64,000 bases of DNA from Euptelea pleiosperma (lineage: Eukaryota; Streptophyta; Magnoliopsida; Ranunculales; Eupteleaceae): positions 19,501,103 to 19,565,102 of the forward strand of contig CM068549.1 in the NCBI GenBank assembly GCA_035048495.1, in the 5' to 3' direction. Each line of letters opens with the position of its first letter. Position 1 is the stretch's first letter. A model generated the notes under the pieces. The model was not told where the DNA came from, searched no databases, and was given only the letters and a program-made list of their open reading frames with translations. Shown piece by piece: positions 60,142-64,000 of the stretch. The position numbers were made by a program, and so were the translations under genes.

Positions 60142-61994
60142 TATATTGACAGACATGGAAATTTGGTGAAACAAAAAGCTCATTTAGGCCAAAGAGTTGG
60201 ATTTATCAACTGTGCCCACTCGTGTTATACCTCTGACTTCAAAGAATACCATGGGTAGTTTTTGTACACCATTGAAACCAATATATATTGTATTGGTTTT
60301 CTGATACCGTTGGATTGCAGATTGTCATTGGTAGAAGAGCAAGCAGCTCTTTGAGCTCTCTCAGTATATCTTTGAGGGGGTAATTTATAATTCTCAGTTG
60401 GAGGATTAAAGGGGCCTAAAGTATTGGGGCATTATCCGGCAGTCATGAAATTTTCTTCCATGAAGGTATGGATTTCATTAAAATGGTTTCAACTTGATTC
60501 TTTTTTCTGCATACTCAAGTGTTGTTGTTGGGTTCATTCTTTTTCCACGGATCCTCTCAAAGGTTGCAATGCTTGGAGGTGTAGTTTAACGGTGTATTAA
60601 TTTTTTCCCCATGCTTATCCATTTTAACAATCTGATTTAAGAGTTTATCTTTTTTACATACTCAGGTTTCTTTTTCATATTCCTGTGGAATTGATATTGG
60701 GTTTCCCCAAATTAAAACATTATGGGAGTAAAAGAATATGGAATTCGTTCATCCATCTCGTTGTTTATCCTAATACAAGATTGTTTGTTAATTTAAGACA
60801 TGCTTTTTAATTTTTTTCCTTTTTCAGGAAATGCTTCAGATTAACAATTCACGCATTCTAACTGTTGGCTGTTAAATCTACCGTAGAGACCTCTTCTGTT
60901 AGTAACAGCTTATAAAATTGTACATGAGTAGAGAAGAATGCACCGATTCTGATAATAGGAAACCAAGAAGAGAAGAAAGTCAACATCGAAAGAGAAAGGT
61001 TCCACAACCTAAACTAATTTATACTTATCATGTTGATTTCTGTGGTCTTCCATATCTAGTAAGAAATCTTCTGTATCACAAGATATCTAGATTTGATTTC
61101 TAAATGTCAATAGAAATTACACAAAGGGCTGCTCAAGGGGCAAATAGAAGACTGGGAAAAAGGGAAAACCATCAGCTTGTTCGCCTAATGTTTGGTGTAT
61201 GTTCCTTATAAACCCACTCATCAGAGTATAGGAGGATTTCTTTACTAGTGTACTTTGAGTTGAGACTACTCTGCCTAGAATACCTTTAGCTTCCAAAATC
61301 CTCATTTGTCATCATTTGAAATTTGTACAGTTTCAAAGGTGATAGTTCAGTAGAGATATACCGCAGCATGCAAGTTCTTCTTTAGGATCTTGATGCTGTG
61401 CACTGGTAAAAATGAGGCCCCTTAGTATAGGGTAGGCCATATCATTCATAGGAAATCACTGAAACTGGTACGGCAACAGGTCATAAATTGAGATTTGGGT
61501 TTTAAATCTGGGTTGTCTGAATTGAAGCAGTAGAGTTACTGATAGAGAAATTGCTTCCTATATCTGCAAAGTGGCTGTAGTTCTTATAAAAAAAAGGTGG
61601 CTATGGTACTAAACAATGAATTCCCAGTTGAATCTTTATCGACTTAAAGCCCATTAAGTCTTTGGTTATGCTACCAAATTTGAGATTCTTGATGTATTAT
61701 TGACATGGTGATGAGTTCTCAAAGTGGGTTCCTTGGGATATTCAAGAATTCTACATACTGAAATTAAAAATCTTACCTAAAATTGTGATCTCAACTCTTT
61801 GTAGCAGTAGCTGGATTTTAGGGGATACCCAATTTCCCATTACATTCAGAAGACTTTGTAACTCAACTTCAGCATGAAAGCATAGCTGCATTATTGCCAT
61901 ATGTTTGAACATATCTTAGTTTTCATTCTTTAACAAACAGCGGAATTCTCAAAAGCCTTTTTGGGCGTTTGCGAGTATCTCAAGAGGACCATAA
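60142..61994. other. UBP22 3' flank and intergenic, no gene seen
   Basis: AT-rich DNA that should include the UBP22 3' UTR in its first few hundred bases. The short open frames have no recognisable domain. No transposon ends were resolved. Confidence 0.45.
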
Positions 61995-62682
61995 TCTATA
62001 TAACAAAACAGGGAAGTTGTCTCCCCACTTATACCCCCTCTTATCTGTTTCAACAAAGAAGGGCTGAGATCTTATCTCCCAAATGGATGGTGGATCTCAG
62101 CCACTCAACTGATTTTGGCAAATTCTTTGGCGGAGAGTGCCGAGGGCACGGGCCACCCACTATCAATATAACAAGTGACTGGTTTTCTTATACCCCCGCT
62201 TATCTTATATGGCTTCAATAATGAGTGACTGAGATCCACTATGCTTCACATCGATGGCTGAGATTAACTCCCACCCAATTTTGACAAACACTTTGTCGGA
62301 AAGTGCCGCGGGCATGGGCCACCCACGCATATATCAAGACAACTCAGTTGTATTCTCTTATCTTATCCATCCATCTAATGTGGACGGTTAGATAAAGAGT
62401 GGTTGAGATCAAATCCATCAATCTAATGTAGACGGTTAGATTTCAGCCGCTCAATCTGCCTCATTTGACCTCAATTTATTCAAAATTTGAATTTCAACAC
62501 CTTTATTTTTTGTTATTTATGTTATTTTTCCATTTCTCCCTCTATGCGTTACAATCCGTTGTAACAGCTGTTATAATGGAAAAAACAGTAACACCCCTGT
62601 CTGTTATACTGTTTAAGTGCCGAAGACACGCAATTTTTGCAAATGCTTTCGGAGAGTGCCGTGGGCACGGGCCATTTACTAG
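61995..62682 (+). mobile_element. Possible non-autonomous Helitron with triplicated 3' tail
   Basis: Starts TCTATATAACAAAACAGG after an A and ends GGGCCATTTACTAG before a T, the usual 5'-TC / CTAG-3' and A|T insertion of plant Helitrons. A GTGCCGTGGGCAC hairpin lies 10 bp before the end. Two further tail-like blocks (GTGCCGAGGGCACGGGCC near 62138, GTGCCGCGGGCATGGGCC near 62301) suggest tandem or nested ends. A fragment of the AACGGCCGTT family lies at about 62535-62615. Confidence 0.5.
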
Positions 62683-64000
62683 TATCAGACATATTGCAGA
62701 ATTCTTATTCTTTACTTGGATCCGAATGAATTATTATCTTAAAACGAAAACTTTGAGAAAGGATTATTTTAACATTTTCTCTGAAACTGGCATGTTTCAA
62801 GCATGTCAATCTGGCTCTCTCTTTGATTCAAGTTGGTTTGGTACTTGATGCTTGCTCTAAAATTGTGGTTCTACACTGAACATGTCTGAAGCTGCTGATG
62901 GAACTGAAAGCACAGGCCCATGGCTCTTGATGGAATTTAATTAAAAAACAGGTCTTCAAAGCAACAGCAAAGGAAAGTAATTTACACGTTCAGTTGTAAA
63001 CATGGTGCATTTCTTGTAGATGGCGAAAAGTTCAAATTCGCTAGGTCAGCACAAAAAAGGCTTCTATAAGAAAAACATCTATACGAACTAAGATCACGAG
63101 ACCAAAATGTCAGGTTTATTGAACAAGGGCTTGCGTAAATAGCCATCATAATGGCACCCAAGTCTGAACCAAGGGTATATGTGACGCTCTATCATTGGGC
63201 GCATGATCACTGCTTCGAAAACCCCGCCGCATAAAAAATTCTCTATAGAGAGATTGTAGGACACCAAAATTTAATTTAACCACCATTACAAATTATCTAG
63301 GTAAGCTCTATAAAACAAAAGTACTTTTTACCTGGACAAACAATCCAGTTGTTTCTGCTACCAATATTTTGACATGCAGCAAGAGTCGTCGATCCGGACC
63401 ATCCAAATGTTGGGCCAGCTCTTGCATTTATCAGACAGGATTTTCTCAGGACTCAACTGATGTATGAGTTTTGTGGCTGTGGCCATCACCATGCAAGTCG
63501 CATCTCACATGCATGATGATATGCTAGCAGCCCTCTTGAATAACAGCTTCTTTGGTTTAAAAAACGGCTCTTATAACGGAAACACTCCAACCCCGTTATG
63601 TTATTCCAAAGATAATGCTCAAGAAAAAACGACCTTGGGGATTATGTTTGGCTTTCAGGCCTTATGGAGGTGGAAAATACTCCTTGTGCTTTTCTATACG
63701 CATTTCCTCTTTTCCCCGGATAACATACGAAAAGTCGAATAAGAGAGGAAAATAAGGATTCAAAGAAATCTAAGGTACCAAGCTATAGATCTTAGGGCCG
63801 CTGCACCAATTTTCATTTTGGCACAGGTAGCAAACGTCGAATAGGACCCATCTGATAGGGCCTCTGCTACGTGAACTCCCTACGTCAAGAATCAGCCAAT
63901 CAGCAGGCAATATATGATTGTAACACTCTGTGATGGAGCTCTATATGAAATTATTCGCCATTCTTTCCTGGCTGTCAGAAAAAGAAGGGATAGCTTAGAT
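62683..64000. other. Intergenic, no gene seen
   Basis: AT-rich DNA. A short TTATAACGG-type fragment of the hAT-like MITE family occurs at about 63555-63605. No coding, RNA or mobile feature with clear ends was found. Confidence 0.45.

Overview
This is nuclear DNA from a flowering plant. Five genes have plant-type GT..AG introns and plant-specific families (a Mutator-derived MUSTANG gene, a type-B MGDG synthase, an arabinogalactan-protein galactosyltransferase). The intergenic DNA is AT-rich and packed with small non-autonomous transposons, L1-type LINE tails, LTR remnants and a Helitron-like tail. I cannot name the species.

Layout: (1) 557-12809, minus: a 12-exon hydroxyproline O-galactosyltransferase (HPGT, 350 aa) with long introns that hold LINE remnants and MITEs. 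(2) 13-18 kb: MITE-rich intergenic DNA. (3) 18288-21052, minus: a PB1-MULE fusion of the MUSTANG-B type (895 aa) with an unusual 25-residue repeat array; its 5' leader probably begins near 23.1-23.3 kb. (4) 23.3-36.4 kb: a large gene-free block made mostly of MITEs, several nested in one another, plus a solo LTR. (5) 36781-40703, plus: MGDG synthase type B (453 aa, 8 exons). (6) 44415-52324, minus: ER membrane complex subunit 7 (EMC7, 207 aa, 7 exons), with an LTR-retrotransposon remnant in its largest intron. (7) 52.4-56.2 kb: a MITE cluster between the divergent EMC7 and UBP22 genes. (8) 56661-60141, plus: UBP22-like SAGA deubiquitinase (583 aa, 3 exons). (9) 60.2-64 kb: no gene; a Helitron-like tail array.

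All five coding sequences could be rebuilt by hand with intact frames and lengths close to the family norm, so none looks like a pseudogene. They do not form a pathway: cell-wall glycoprotein glycosylation in the Golgi, a domesticated transposase, plastid-envelope galactolipid synthesis, ER membrane-protein insertion, and histone H2B deubiquitination. HPGT and EMC7 are, from memory of Arabidopsis locus numbers, immediate neighbours there, so this window may preserve a stretched version of an old linkage.

The most interesting signal is in the repeats. A family of near-palindromic elements of about 300-385 bp, each carrying CACGTGGC-type G-box/ABRE-like motifs in both arms, occurs in about 17 copies or fragments. 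By eye they lie only in the 5' flanking/intergenic blocks: upstream of every gene here, and in no intron or 3'-3' intergenic stretch. A second family with perfect 8-bp target duplications (hAT-like), a third with 9-10 bp duplications (Mutator-like) and several Tourist-like elements with TTA/TAA duplications are also resolved to base-pair ends.
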